A stretch of DNA of 52,895 nucleotides. Origin: Acholeplasmataceae bacterium UBA6190 (lineage in GTDB: Bacteria; Bacillota_I; Bacilli_A; Acholeplasmatales; Acholeplasmataceae). The stretch covers positions 4,890-57,784 of the forward strand of contig DITG01000051.1 of assembly GCA_002422045.1 (NCBI GenBank), given 5' to 3'. Position 1 is the first letter of the stretch. The number at the start of each line of letters is the position of its first letter. The position numbers and the translations under genes were made by a program. The notes under the pieces were generated by a model. It was not told where the DNA came from and did no database searches. It saw only the letters and a list, made by a program, of their open reading frames with translations. This document shows, in pieces, positions 34,135-42,348 of this stretch.

Positions 34135-35055
34135 ATGTCAAAAATCCAGATGATGGATTGGTTAAAGTCAGGCGATCCTTCTGTGAATCGACTCACTGAA
34201 GTTTACTTACTTGATCATCCAATGCCCTATGTGACTGAAGGTTGGATCAGCAAATTTCTTCAAGCATTTGATCCTGCCACAGGAACCTGGGGTGGCGGCA
34301 TCTATGGTCCCAAATGGATTTCCACATTCTATACCCTAAAAGATTTGAAGTCTCTGGAAATCGATCCAGCACACCCCATCTATCAACAAGGTCTAAAGAC
34401 CATTCTTCATCACATGTGGAATCACAAGATGTGGAAAGAAGACGATGTATGCGTGGTTGCTATGATGGCGAGCATGCTGGCTTACGGAAGATATGATTCA
34501 AAACCCATCGATGAGATGATGGTCTACTTGATGCATCACCGTCAATCAGATGGCGGATGGAACTGCCAAGATGAGCGATCAGAAAAGAGTTCAGTGCATA
34601 CAACACTTTCGGTACTTGAAGCCATGTCTGACTATCAACGCTATGGCTATCAGGCATTGAACCAACCACTCAAAGATCATATCCAATCCGGAGAACTGTT
34701 CTTATTGAAGAAGCATCTTTACTTGAGTGAATCCACACACGAACCTATGTTTCCTCGCATCATTGATTTCCATTATCCTACGCGCTGGTTTTATGATGTC
34801 TTGAAAGCACTCGAATACTTTGAGTCTGTCAAATACCCATATCACCCGAACATGCAAGAGGCACTCGATCTACTCAAATCCAAGTTTCAAAGAGGATATC
34901 TGACCAAAGGAACGACTCATTCCGGAAGACTACATTTCAAACTTGAAGAGACTTATGCTGGACGTATGAATACATTCCGCGGTCTCAAAGTCGTCAAGTT
35001 TTATGATTTTCATCTGTATCAGCAACTCATCACAAGAGACATACAACCCAAATAA
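34135..35055 (+). CDS. Alpha/alpha-toroid protein (terpene cyclase/prenyltransferase-repeat-like)
   Basis: A 306-residue soluble protein. Repeated helical pairs with QSDGGWNCQ and TWGGGIYGPKW resemble the QW-type repeats of the terpenoid cyclase/prenyltransferase alpha-alpha toroid fold. No DxDD or metal-binding set of a known cyclase is obvious, so enzymatic activity is unproven. The start follows GAGGTG; an earlier ATG at 34111 has no ribosome site. First gene of a likely run with the RsmH paralogue, GPH symporter and acyltransferase. Confidence 0.65.
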   Translation: MSKIQMMDWLKSGDPSVNRLTEVYLLDHPMPYVTEGWISKFLQAFDPATGTWGGGIYGPKWISTFYTLKDLKSLEIDPAHPIYQQGLKTILHHMWNHKMWKEDDVCVVAMMASMLAYGRYDSKPIDEMMVYLMHHRQSDGGWNCQDERSEKSSVHTTLSVLEAMSDYQRYGYQALNQPLKDHIQSGELFLLKKHLYLSESTHEPMFPRIIDFHYPTRWFYDVLKALEYFESVKYPYHPNMQEALDLLKSKFQRGYLTKGTTHSGRLHFKLEETYAGRMNTFRGLKVVKFYDFHLYQQLITRDIQPK

Positions 35056-35075
35056 ACCATAGAAAAGAGATTAAC

Positions 35076-36122
35076 GTGGACGATCAAGTCAAACATCAAC
35101 GCAGAAAACGATATTCAGGGACATATCCTAAAACATATGAGACCAGATATAAGGAACTGAATCCAGATCAACATCAGGAAACCATCCAAAAAGTCATTCA
35201 AAAAGGCAATACACCGGCAGGCATGCACCGGCCGATTTGTGTGCATGAGATTCTTTCGATTCTAGACATCAAACCAGGACAGATCGGACTCGATGCAACA
35301 CTCGGATATGGTGGACATACCCAGGCAATCCTTGAAAAGTTAAACTTTCAAGGTCATTTGTATGCACTCGATCAAGATCCGATCGAATTACCAAAAACCA
35401 AACAAAGACTTGAAGCGTTAGGTTATGGCTCTGAAATACTTACTACGCTCAATTTTAACTTCAAAGACCTTGACTCGGTCATCATCGAATCGGGTCCACT
35501 CGACTTCATTTTGGCAGATCTTGGTGTGTCATCCATGCAAATCGACAATCCAAATCGAGGATTTTCCTATAAGACTGAGGGTCCACTCGATCTTAGAATG
35601 AATCCGAATGTGGGTATTCCAGCACACTTGAGATTGCTTCAGCTCACTGCAGATGAACTCGAAGGCATGCTCATCGAAAATGCGGACGAACCTTATGCAA
35701 AGCAGATTGCAAAAAGCATCAGAGTGCATCTTGAATCAGGACATCCGATTGAAACGACCACTGATTTGAGCAAGATCATCAATAACACACTCAAACACTT
35801 ACCGGTATCCACCAGAGGTGAAGAAATCAAGAAGTCTTCTCAACGCACCTTTCAGGCACTGAGAATCGATATCAACCAAGAGTTTGATGTGCTCTATGAA
35901 TTTCTAGAAAAAGTGCCTCATGCACTGAAACCGGACGGAAAGGTTGCTGTTTTATCGTTTCATTCAGGAGAAGACAGACTCGTCAAAAAATCTTTCCAGT
36001 ATTATTTCAGACAAGGCATATATCAAGAAATCGCTGATGAATTCATCAGACCCACCATGGAAGAACAAACTTCCAACAGCAGAGCTCGTTCTGCAAAATT
36101 AAGATACGCCATCAAGAAGTAA
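35076..36122 (+). CDS. RsmH-like rRNA methyltransferase paralogue with N-terminal extension
   Basis: A 348-residue SAM-dependent methyltransferase. GMHRPICVHEIL, DATLGYGGHT (SAM loop), ALDQDP, LADLGVSSMQIDNPNRGFS, DLRMNP, FQALRIDINQE and SFHSGEDRLVKK are the RsmH set; RsmH methylates N4 of C1402 in 16S rRNA. About 48 extra residues, basic and Tyr/Lys-rich (HQRRKRYSGTYPKTYETRYKELNP), precede the core, and in place of the usual SRxHPATRTFQ the protein has STRGEEIKKSSQRTFQ. A similarly extended second RsmH occurs in some Firmicutes (from memory). It is not in a mraZ/ftsL cluster. Starts with GTG and a weak site. The target base may differ from C1402. Confidence 0.88.
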   Translation: MDDQVKHQRRKRYSGTYPKTYETRYKELNPDQHQETIQKVIQKGNTPAGMHRPICVHEILSILDIKPGQIGLDATLGYGGHTQAILEKLNFQGHLYALDQDPIELPKTKQRLEALGYGSEILTTLNFNFKDLDSVIIESGPLDFILADLGVSSMQIDNPNRGFSYKTEGPLDLRMNPNVGIPAHLRLLQLTADELEGMLIENADEPYAKQIAKSIRVHLESGHPIETTTDLSKIINNTLKHLPVSTRGEEIKKSSQRTFQALRIDINQEFDVLYEFLEKVPHALKPDGKVAVLSFHSGEDRLVKKSFQYYFRQGIYQEIADEFIRPTMEEQTSNSRARSAKLRYAIKK

Positions 36123-36182
36123 CTCTAACCACTGTTTTAAGATATAATGAACATAAAGACGAACATGAAAACGAGGTATGTC

Positions 36183-37589
36183 ATGGCACAACAAACGCTT
36201 AAGAGAAAACTTGCATTTGCTTCCGCTGATATTTTTGGCGGAGGTTCGTTTAATATTGTGAACTTCCTGTATCCGGGATTTCTTGCAATCACAGTGGGTA
36301 TATCACCTTATTGGATCGGTGTCATCATGCTGGTCGCACGCATCTGGGATGCGATCACCGATCCCCTCATGGGACACATTTCAGATCGCACGTCATCCAA
36401 GATGGGCAAGCGCAGAATCTATATGGTTTTTGCAGCACCTTTCGTTCTGATCTCGATGTATCTCCTATTTTTCCCCTTTGCATTTCCAGCAGTCAGCCTC
36501 AGAATCATTGCTGTACTGTTATCCTACTTAGTCTTTACAACCGTTCAAACATCAGTCATGATTCCCTATTATTCACTGTCTTCAGAAATCACCAGTGATT
36601 ATCAGGAACGTGCATCATTCAACTCGTATCGTTTAGGATTTTCCATTTTTTCATCGATCATATGTGTCGCTGTTCCAGGAATTGTCGTGGGGCTTTTCCC
36701 AGATAAGGCGATTGGCTATCAAGTGATGAGTTTGTCATTTGGACTTCTCTTTGGATTATCGGTTTTATTCACAGGCTTATTTGCAAGAGAAGAAATTCAG
36801 ACGCCAATCGTCCAAGCCAAGTTGTCCTTTAAGGATATGGCTAAACCTCTGGGACTTCGACCATTTAGACAATATCTGGGCATGTTCTTGGTGCTCCAGA
36901 TGTCCATGGCCATCATGAGCGGACTCTTCTTTTTCTATGTGGATTTCTTCATCACCAAAGATCAGACAGCCAGCGGTCAAGCAACCATGGTCGGTTTGAT
37001 TTCTGCTGCACTGATGTTTTCCATGCAAATTGTCGCACTGCCTGTCTATTTGAAAATGATTGAGAAAAAAGGTAAAACGTATGCCTATCGTTTCGGCGCC
37101 TTTTTATGGATTGCAACTGCTCTTTTCATTCCTCTGATTCCCGCCAATGTGAATCCCTTGGTGATTTATTTGGTTGGAGCACTCATGGGCTTTGGTATAT
37201 CAGGACCAGGACTAGTTCCACACACCATGTATGGCGATGTCGTTGATGCGGGTCAAATCGCTTTCGGCGATCGCTTGGATGGTCAAATGAGTGGATTCAC
37301 CAATTTCATCAACAAGATCGCACAAGCGATTGGACTTGCCATTGTGATGTTTTTGATCGGACTTGCAGGATTCCAGGAACAAGTGCTTGGTGGACCTGCG
37401 GTCGTCAGTCAACCAGATTCTGCAACACTGATGATCAGACTCATCATGATGCTCGCCCCACTGATTTTTATGGGCATTGGTATCTTCATTTCAACCAAAT
37501 ACAAGATTGACGCCAAAAAACAGCACGACATTGCTGAAGCGATCAAACATCCCGAACTTTCCAGAAAAGGACTCATTGAAGAACTTTAA
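36183..37589 (+). CDS. GPH family cation symporter (MelB-like MFS)
   Basis: A 468-residue transporter with about twelve helices. The loop DAITDPLMGHISDRTSSKMGKRRIY is the GPH (glycoside-pentoside-hexuronide:cation) signature. Later VVDAGQIAFGDRLDGQMSGFTNFINKIAQAIG is also characteristic. Substrate may be a sugar or glycoside; a beta-glucoside would suit the GH17 gene but that gene is distant. The ATG at 36183 follows GAGG; an earlier ATG at 36147 has no site. Confidence 0.9.
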   Translation: MAQQTLKRKLAFASADIFGGGSFNIVNFLYPGFLAITVGISPYWIGVIMLVARIWDAITDPLMGHISDRTSSKMGKRRIYMVFAAPFVLISMYLLFFPFAFPAVSLRIIAVLLSYLVFTTVQTSVMIPYYSLSSEITSDYQERASFNSYRLGFSIFSSIICVAVPGIVVGLFPDKAIGYQVMSLSFGLLFGLSVLFTGLFAREEIQTPIVQAKLSFKDMAKPLGLRPFRQYLGMFLVLQMSMAIMSGLFFFYVDFFITKDQTASGQATMVGLISAALMFSMQIVALPVYLKMIEKKGKTYAYRFGAFLWIATALFIPLIPANVNPLVIYLVGALMGFGISGPGLVPHTMYGDVVDAGQIAFGDRLDGQMSGFTNFINKIAQAIGLAIVMFLIGLAGFQEQVLGGPAVVSQPDSATLMIRLIMMLAPLIFMGIGIFISTKYKIDAKKQHDIAEAIKHPELSRKGLIEEL

Positions 37590-37592
37590 TTC

Positions 37593-38759
37593 ATGAAAAG
37601 ACCGAACCTATTCTTATTTTTGATTCTTGGATTTCTCGTGAAGATTTTCGCTTATCTCAAGGGTCAACGCATCACACAAAACATCAGAATCAAAGGACCT
37701 GCGATTGCACTTTCCAATCATACATCTTTCTATGATTTTATCTACACAACAGCAGCTCTTTATCCGCATCGAGTCACCTATCTCGCTGCCAGCAAAATGT
37801 TTTATGAACCTGTCACGGGATTCTTTTTACGGCTTGCCAGAGCCATTCCAAAGAGTCTGATGCAAGCAGATCCGGTTGCTACATTAAAAGCTTTTAGAAT
37901 ATTAAAGAACAAAGGATTGATCTCTGTATTTCCAGAAGGTCAGATCTCTCCGACAGGCACTTTATTAGAGCCAGCATTTGCAATTGCGAAGTTCTTGAAG
38001 AAGGCGAATGTCGATGTCTATATCGTCAGACACAAGGGTGCTTATTTCGTGAATCCTCCATGGTCGAAAAAGACCTTTAGAGGACGGATTGAAACTGAGA
38101 AATTTATCATGGCAAAACAACATGAGATTGAATCCATGAGTTTAGATGAGATTTATCATTTGGTTTGTGAAAAGCTTTATGTCTCTTCTTCAGCGTTTGC
38201 TAAAGAGAAAATGTATACATACAAAAAAAATGATATTGCGAATCTAGAGAATGTCATTTATCAGTGTCCCAAGTGTTTGCATGAAGGCTTGCAAGCACAA
38301 TATGATCGCTTGAAATGTCCCAAGTGTTCACATGAACTGATTTATGATAAACATGGGTTACTGAATGGTGAAGGTGTTGATGAACTCTTTAAACTTCAGG
38401 AACAAAGAGCAAGACATGAAGTGGATACAAATCCAGATTATCAAATCACAAGCCGTGCAACACTCATGTCTTTTCGAAACCTTCGCCTTGTTGAAGTAGG
38501 GTCAGGTAGTGTCACACTGAAAAGATTTCAATACATCTATGAAGGTACTGTTGATGGGAATCACGAAGTTCTAAAATTTAATGTCAGTTCAACACCGACA
38601 CTACCTTCAGATATCGGAAGAAACATTCAAATCTATGAAGGCTATCAAATCTATCAATTTGAACTCGATAACCCTTGGCTACCGACCAAATTTGTTCATA
38701 TTGGAGAGTATTTATTTCAAATCAATCAAATCTCAGATCAACAATCTGTGATCAGATAA
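37593..38759 (+). CDS. PlsC-type acyltransferase with zinc ribbon and C-terminal domain
   Basis: A 388-residue protein. Residues 1-200 are a 1-acyl-glycerol-3-phosphate acyltransferase: NHTSFYD (His43-x4-Asp48) and FPEGQISPTG (113-122), with an N-terminal hydrophobic helix. Residues 225-245 carry two CPKC knuckles (Cys225/228 and Cys242/245) forming a zinc ribbon, and about 130 further residues of unknown fold follow. Usual PlsC proteins are about 200-250 residues, so the extension is unusual. Starts three bases after the symporter stop, so co-expression is likely. It may add acyl chains to lysophosphatidate or another lipid. Confidence 0.87.
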   Translation: MKRPNLFLFLILGFLVKIFAYLKGQRITQNIRIKGPAIALSNHTSFYDFIYTTAALYPHRVTYLAASKMFYEPVTGFFLRLARAIPKSLMQADPVATLKAFRILKNKGLISVFPEGQISPTGTLLEPAFAIAKFLKKANVDVYIVRHKGAYFVNPPWSKKTFRGRIETEKFIMAKQHEIESMSLDEIYHLVCEKLYVSSSAFAKEKMYTYKKNDIANLENVIYQCPKCLHEGLQAQYDRLKCPKCSHELIYDKHGLLNGEGVDELFKLQEQRARHEVDTNPDYQITSRATLMSFRNLRLVEVGSGSVTLKRFQYIYEGTVDGNHEVLKFNVSSTPTLPSDIGRNIQIYEGYQIYQFELDNPWLPTKFVHIGEYLFQINQISDQQSVIR

Positions 38760-38786
38760 AATCAATCATCATGGGAGGGAAATCAC

Positions 38787-40403
38787 ATGAAATTCTACAA
38801 AGGATGGCTTATGCTATCCATACTCGTTTTACTTTCGGGGTGTTTTGAAAGCACACCGACAGAACCTATTCCAACAGAACCCGAAGAAACCGTCATCGAA
38901 ACTGAAGAGGGTCCTACTGAAGCAGAACTAATTGCGATCTCAAATCAAGTGAGAACTGAAATGCTAGCAGCTATAGAGTCATTTGAGTCCGCAAAAATGA
39001 GTGAGACATATTCGGTGAATTATGAGCGATTCTTAGGTAATCTATTCGTTTACCGGTCAACGCATATGGTTGATGATCTTTATATCATCGAAACCATCAA
39101 AACCCTTCAATATGAATATACTGAAGCATATCTAAAAAGTGAAGAGCTTTGGGTTAACCTGGTTCAAGAAGGCGATTTCTACCATTTAGGATACAGAGAA
39201 CTATATATTCCGGAACTACTCGATTTAGAGTTTACAGATTCCACACGTTATTCAAAAAATGATCTAGGATACCGCATTCAAACGACATTATCTTCCATCA
39301 GTCAATTGGATCAAAAGACACTGAATAACTTGATGACATACATCAGTCTTCAAGGCGGACAAGGTGACACACCGATTGAAATCTTAGTTCGAGTGGATTC
39401 CAATAGGGTCAGTATTGAAATCGATGTTGTCACAGAGACATTTGAGATTCATGAAATCTATCAGTTTTTAATTGGTGTAGTACCTTCAATCACTTTAGAA
39501 GATATCATCCGTTCTGATGCAACAAGCATCAAAGATGTCACCGGATATATGAGTCTAGGACATCGCTACAGTCAACCCGTATCCATGGCGTATGATCTAT
39601 ATACGAGATACCATCTTGAAGCATCAGATTATGTGATCGAAGTCATCTATAATGATTTTTTTCTCATGGATGCATCTGGGAACCCTTTGGAACTTACAAG
39701 TAGTCTGGATCATGGAGCTCGATATGCGTTTTCCATTGAAGAAGCTCAAGATGTATATTTGGTGATTGGCAAAACCAATTTTGTGTTTGTGAATGAAGCA
39801 ATCTATCAAATGGATCAACTTGACTATGAGATCGGAGAAACTTTCTTAGTTATTGAATATACGGAAAGTGAAATCGATATTGATCAAGGCAAAGAATTTC
39901 ATCCCGTTCATATCACCTTTGATACTGAAATTGCGATGGTCTACATCATCTTGACAGAACACATCGATGACATTCATGGACCAGATGGTTTTTACTCGGC
40001 ATCATTTTCCGACTACAGTCGCATCCAATTCAAACCAATGGAAGCAGATCATCCATTCTACATCATACTGACAAAACCTTTGTCATTCTCATTGATTCTT
40101 GGAAATGATGACACCATAGGCGCTTCAGAAATAACACCCTATGTCTTAAGACCATTCATGAGTTATGGGTTCATCGCCTCTCAAGGGTTTAAATCAGACG
40201 TCTTTCAATTGAACATCACTGAAGCGGGACTTTACTCTATAGAAACCAATGGTATGTTCATGAATGTTTTTATCTATAATAGCATGGGGATTAGAATCAC
40301 TTCACCTACTGATATTTTTCAACTACAAACGGGAGCCTACAAGGTCTTGGTTGAAAGCAATTTCTATCAAACTTACGGTATTCGATATGTCAAACTCAAT
40401 TAA
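38787..40403 (+). CDS. Surface lipoprotein, unknown
   Basis: A 538-residue lipoprotein with signal MKFYKGWLMLSILVLLSGCF (lipobox LSGC, Cys19) then a Thr/Pro/Glu-rich linker (TEPIPTEPEETVIETEEG). The mature part is acidic, with no family I recognise; a region near 300-430 and the last 100 residues look like beta-sandwich domains (the final one ends with a strand-rich IYNSMGIRIT... pattern as in bacterial pre-peptidase-like domains; inference). GGGAGGG precedes the ATG. Ends at a terminator. Confidence 0.8.
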   Translation: MKFYKGWLMLSILVLLSGCFESTPTEPIPTEPEETVIETEEGPTEAELIAISNQVRTEMLAAIESFESAKMSETYSVNYERFLGNLFVYRSTHMVDDLYIIETIKTLQYEYTEAYLKSEELWVNLVQEGDFYHLGYRELYIPELLDLEFTDSTRYSKNDLGYRIQTTLSSISQLDQKTLNNLMTYISLQGGQGDTPIEILVRVDSNRVSIEIDVVTETFEIHEIYQFLIGVVPSITLEDIIRSDATSIKDVTGYMSLGHRYSQPVSMAYDLYTRYHLEASDYVIEVIYNDFFLMDASGNPLELTSSLDHGARYAFSIEEAQDVYLVIGKTNFVFVNEAIYQMDQLDYEIGETFLVIEYTESEIDIDQGKEFHPVHITFDTEIAMVYIILTEHIDDIHGPDGFYSASFSDYSRIQFKPMEADHPFYIILTKPLSFSLILGNDDTIGASEITPYVLRPFMSYGFIASQGFKSDVFQLNITEAGLYSIETNGMFMNVFIYNSMGIRITSPTDIFQLQTGAYKVLVESNFYQTYGIRYVKLN

Positions 40404-40405
40404 TC

Positions 40406-40438
40406 ATCAGGTGTCCTTATCACCTGATTTTCTTTTTT
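40406..40438 (+). terminator. Terminator after lipoprotein gene
   Basis: Stem ATCAGGTG/CACCTGAT with a seven-base loop followed by TTTCTTTTTT. Confidence 0.82.
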
Positions 40439-40486
40439 CAAAAGAATATGATATGATGAATTAAGGAATTCAAAGGAGGTGCTGGA

Positions 40487-42151
40487 ATGGGAAAAATCAA
40501 TACCTATAGACCCTATATCATTTTAGGTTTTTTCTTGCTGATTTCTAGCATTTTAGCCTTGATGTTTTCTTCTGGTGCATCGAGATTCATTGTTGATAAG
40601 CCCCAGACATTCAATGAGGGTTGGATTTGGATGGATGGCACGGTTTCCACACCAATCGATAGTATTCCCTTTAAACTCGATGTTGGTGCCAATGATCTTT
40701 TAGTGATCACCAATACATTGCCACAAGATTTTCATGACGTGAAGACATTAATGATCAGAACATCCTTGCAAGATTTGACAGTCGAAGTGGATGGACTCAT
40801 CATTTATGAGAAAAAATACCAAGAAGATTCAAAACTTCCACCTTATGCCAGCATGTGGCACATGGTCGAAGTGCCTGCGCACAGCGAAGGAAAAACCATT
40901 TCGATTACACTCGTATCACCCTATGATGCTATGTCTGGCACCATCAATTATTTGTATTTTGGAGAAACCGCAGAATTGTATGCGCATATTTTCAGAACAT
41001 ATGGGTATAGACTTGCTGTTGGACTCTTTGTACTGACAACCGGATTATTGATGATGTTCGCAAGTTTCTTCATCAAGAAGGGTGAAGGACTGAGATACAC
41101 CTATTTAGGATTGTTTGCTGTCACGCTGTCATTTTGGATCATTGCAGAATCTCGAACGATTCAATGGTTTACGGGAAATGAATTCATCATCGGTTCACTA
41201 GCCTATATTTCGCTTGCTATATTTCCAGTACCGATGCTTTATTATCTGAAAAATTACGTTGTAGCACAATATAAACATCTCTATCATGTTCTGATTGGCA
41301 TATTTTACGTTCAGTCCGTTTTGATTACTGTTTTTCATGCGTTTGACATCTCTGATTATTTTGAATCAGTCATATACACTCAGATATTCCTTGTCTTGGG
41401 TATTATCTTAGTCATTACCACACTCGTCTTAGAAGCAACCAGAAATCAGAGTCTAGAGGCAAGAAAAGTCATGAAGTATTTCTCATTCTTACTTGTCTTT
41501 GTGTTATTTGAATTGATCAACTTCTTGCTGGGTAACTTCGAGAATACGTCTGTGTTTGCACTGACCGGTATTGGATTGTTGATGATACTGATGCTCATTA
41601 ATTATGTCAGATATCTCATTAGCAGACTGAAAATCAGTTACGAAAAGGAACTCTATGAGCGTTTAGCCTATCAAGACTGGCTGACTGGCGGGAAGAATCG
41701 ACTCAAGTTTGAGTTGGATTATGACATCTTTTTTAAAGATGACACTTTGAAGAAACAGTTGAGACTGATCTATTTTGATTTGGATTATTTGAAGCAGGTC
41801 AATGATCAATATGGACATCAGGAAGGCGATAAGATCATCAAGAAAGGGTTTGAGCTGATCGAATCCAATTTTGGAGGTTTTGGAGCATGTTACCGGATTG
41901 GTGGCGATGAGTTCAGTTGTCTTGTGATCGGTATGGATGACTTGACATTTAAGACGATGACATTTGCATTCAGATCTGAAATCGAAGTCTATGATGAAAC
42001 GCTGCCTTATGATTTTAGAATCTCAATGGGGACATCGGTTTACCAAGAGGATATTGATAGGAATCCGGATACAATGATGAAACGCGCAGATGATGATATG
42101 TACTGGGATAAGTGCTCATTCAAAGGAAATTGCAAGCGACCACAAAAATGA
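40487..42151 (+). CDS. 7TM-type diguanylate cyclase (GGDEF)
   Basis: A 554-residue membrane-bound signalling protein. An N-terminal anchor (about 11-27) is followed by an extracytoplasmic beta-rich region (30-165, 7TMR-DISM-like), seven helices (about 170-385) and a GGDEF domain. The active site RIGGDEF is intact at 472-476, with FDLDYLKQVND and GHQEGD upstream and the LAYQDWLTGGKNR entry motif. No RxxD inhibitory site lies five residues before GGDEF. It should make cyclic di-GMP in response to an external ligand. AAAGGAGGTG precedes the ATG. Confidence 0.92.
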   Translation: MGKINTYRPYIILGFFLLISSILALMFSSGASRFIVDKPQTFNEGWIWMDGTVSTPIDSIPFKLDVGANDLLVITNTLPQDFHDVKTLMIRTSLQDLTVEVDGLIIYEKKYQEDSKLPPYASMWHMVEVPAHSEGKTISITLVSPYDAMSGTINYLYFGETAELYAHIFRTYGYRLAVGLFVLTTGLLMMFASFFIKKGEGLRYTYLGLFAVTLSFWIIAESRTIQWFTGNEFIIGSLAYISLAIFPVPMLYYLKNYVVAQYKHLYHVLIGIFYVQSVLITVFHAFDISDYFESVIYTQIFLVLGIILVITTLVLEATRNQSLEARKVMKYFSFLLVFVLFELINFLLGNFENTSVFALTGIGLLMILMLINYVRYLISRLKISYEKELYERLAYQDWLTGGKNRLKFELDYDIFFKDDTLKKQLRLIYFDLDYLKQVNDQYGHQEGDKIIKKGFELIESNFGGFGACYRIGGDEFSCLVIGMDDLTFKTMTFAFRSEIEVYDETLPYDFRISMGTSVYQEDIDRNPDTMMKRADDDMYWDKCSFKGNCKRPQK

Positions 42152-42159
42152 ATCGTAGT

Positions 42160-42191
42160 GTACCCGTGCGTGAGTGCACGGGTATTTTTTT
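42160..42191 (+). terminator. Terminator after diguanylate cyclase
   Basis: Stem ACCCGTGC/GCACGGGT with a six-base loop, then seven T. Confidence 0.9.
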
Positions 42192-42244
42192 AAGGTAAAA
42201 ACGGAATGAATGACTCATAAATGGATGGAAACACACAAATCTAT

Positions 42245-42304
42245 GCAAAGAATAACTAAAAATAAATAAATAATAATAAAAAATAATAACAAAAAATAAT
42301 TTTT
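42245..42304. repeat. A+T-only low-complexity stretch
   Basis: Runs of AAATAA and AATAAT units fill most of this spacer upstream of the BspA-like lipoprotein gene. It may act as an A-tract upstream element; no dyad or DnaA box is seen. Confidence 0.55.
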
Positions 42305-42348
42305 GTGATAGAATGAGTTTATCAACAGGTCATATGGGGGATTCAATC

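Noticed and set aside
42245..42304. A+T-only stretch as a replication origin or unwinding element
   Set aside because: There are no DnaA-box clusters, no dnaA/dnaN genes and no iterons nearby; it is better explained as promoter-upstream A-tracts.
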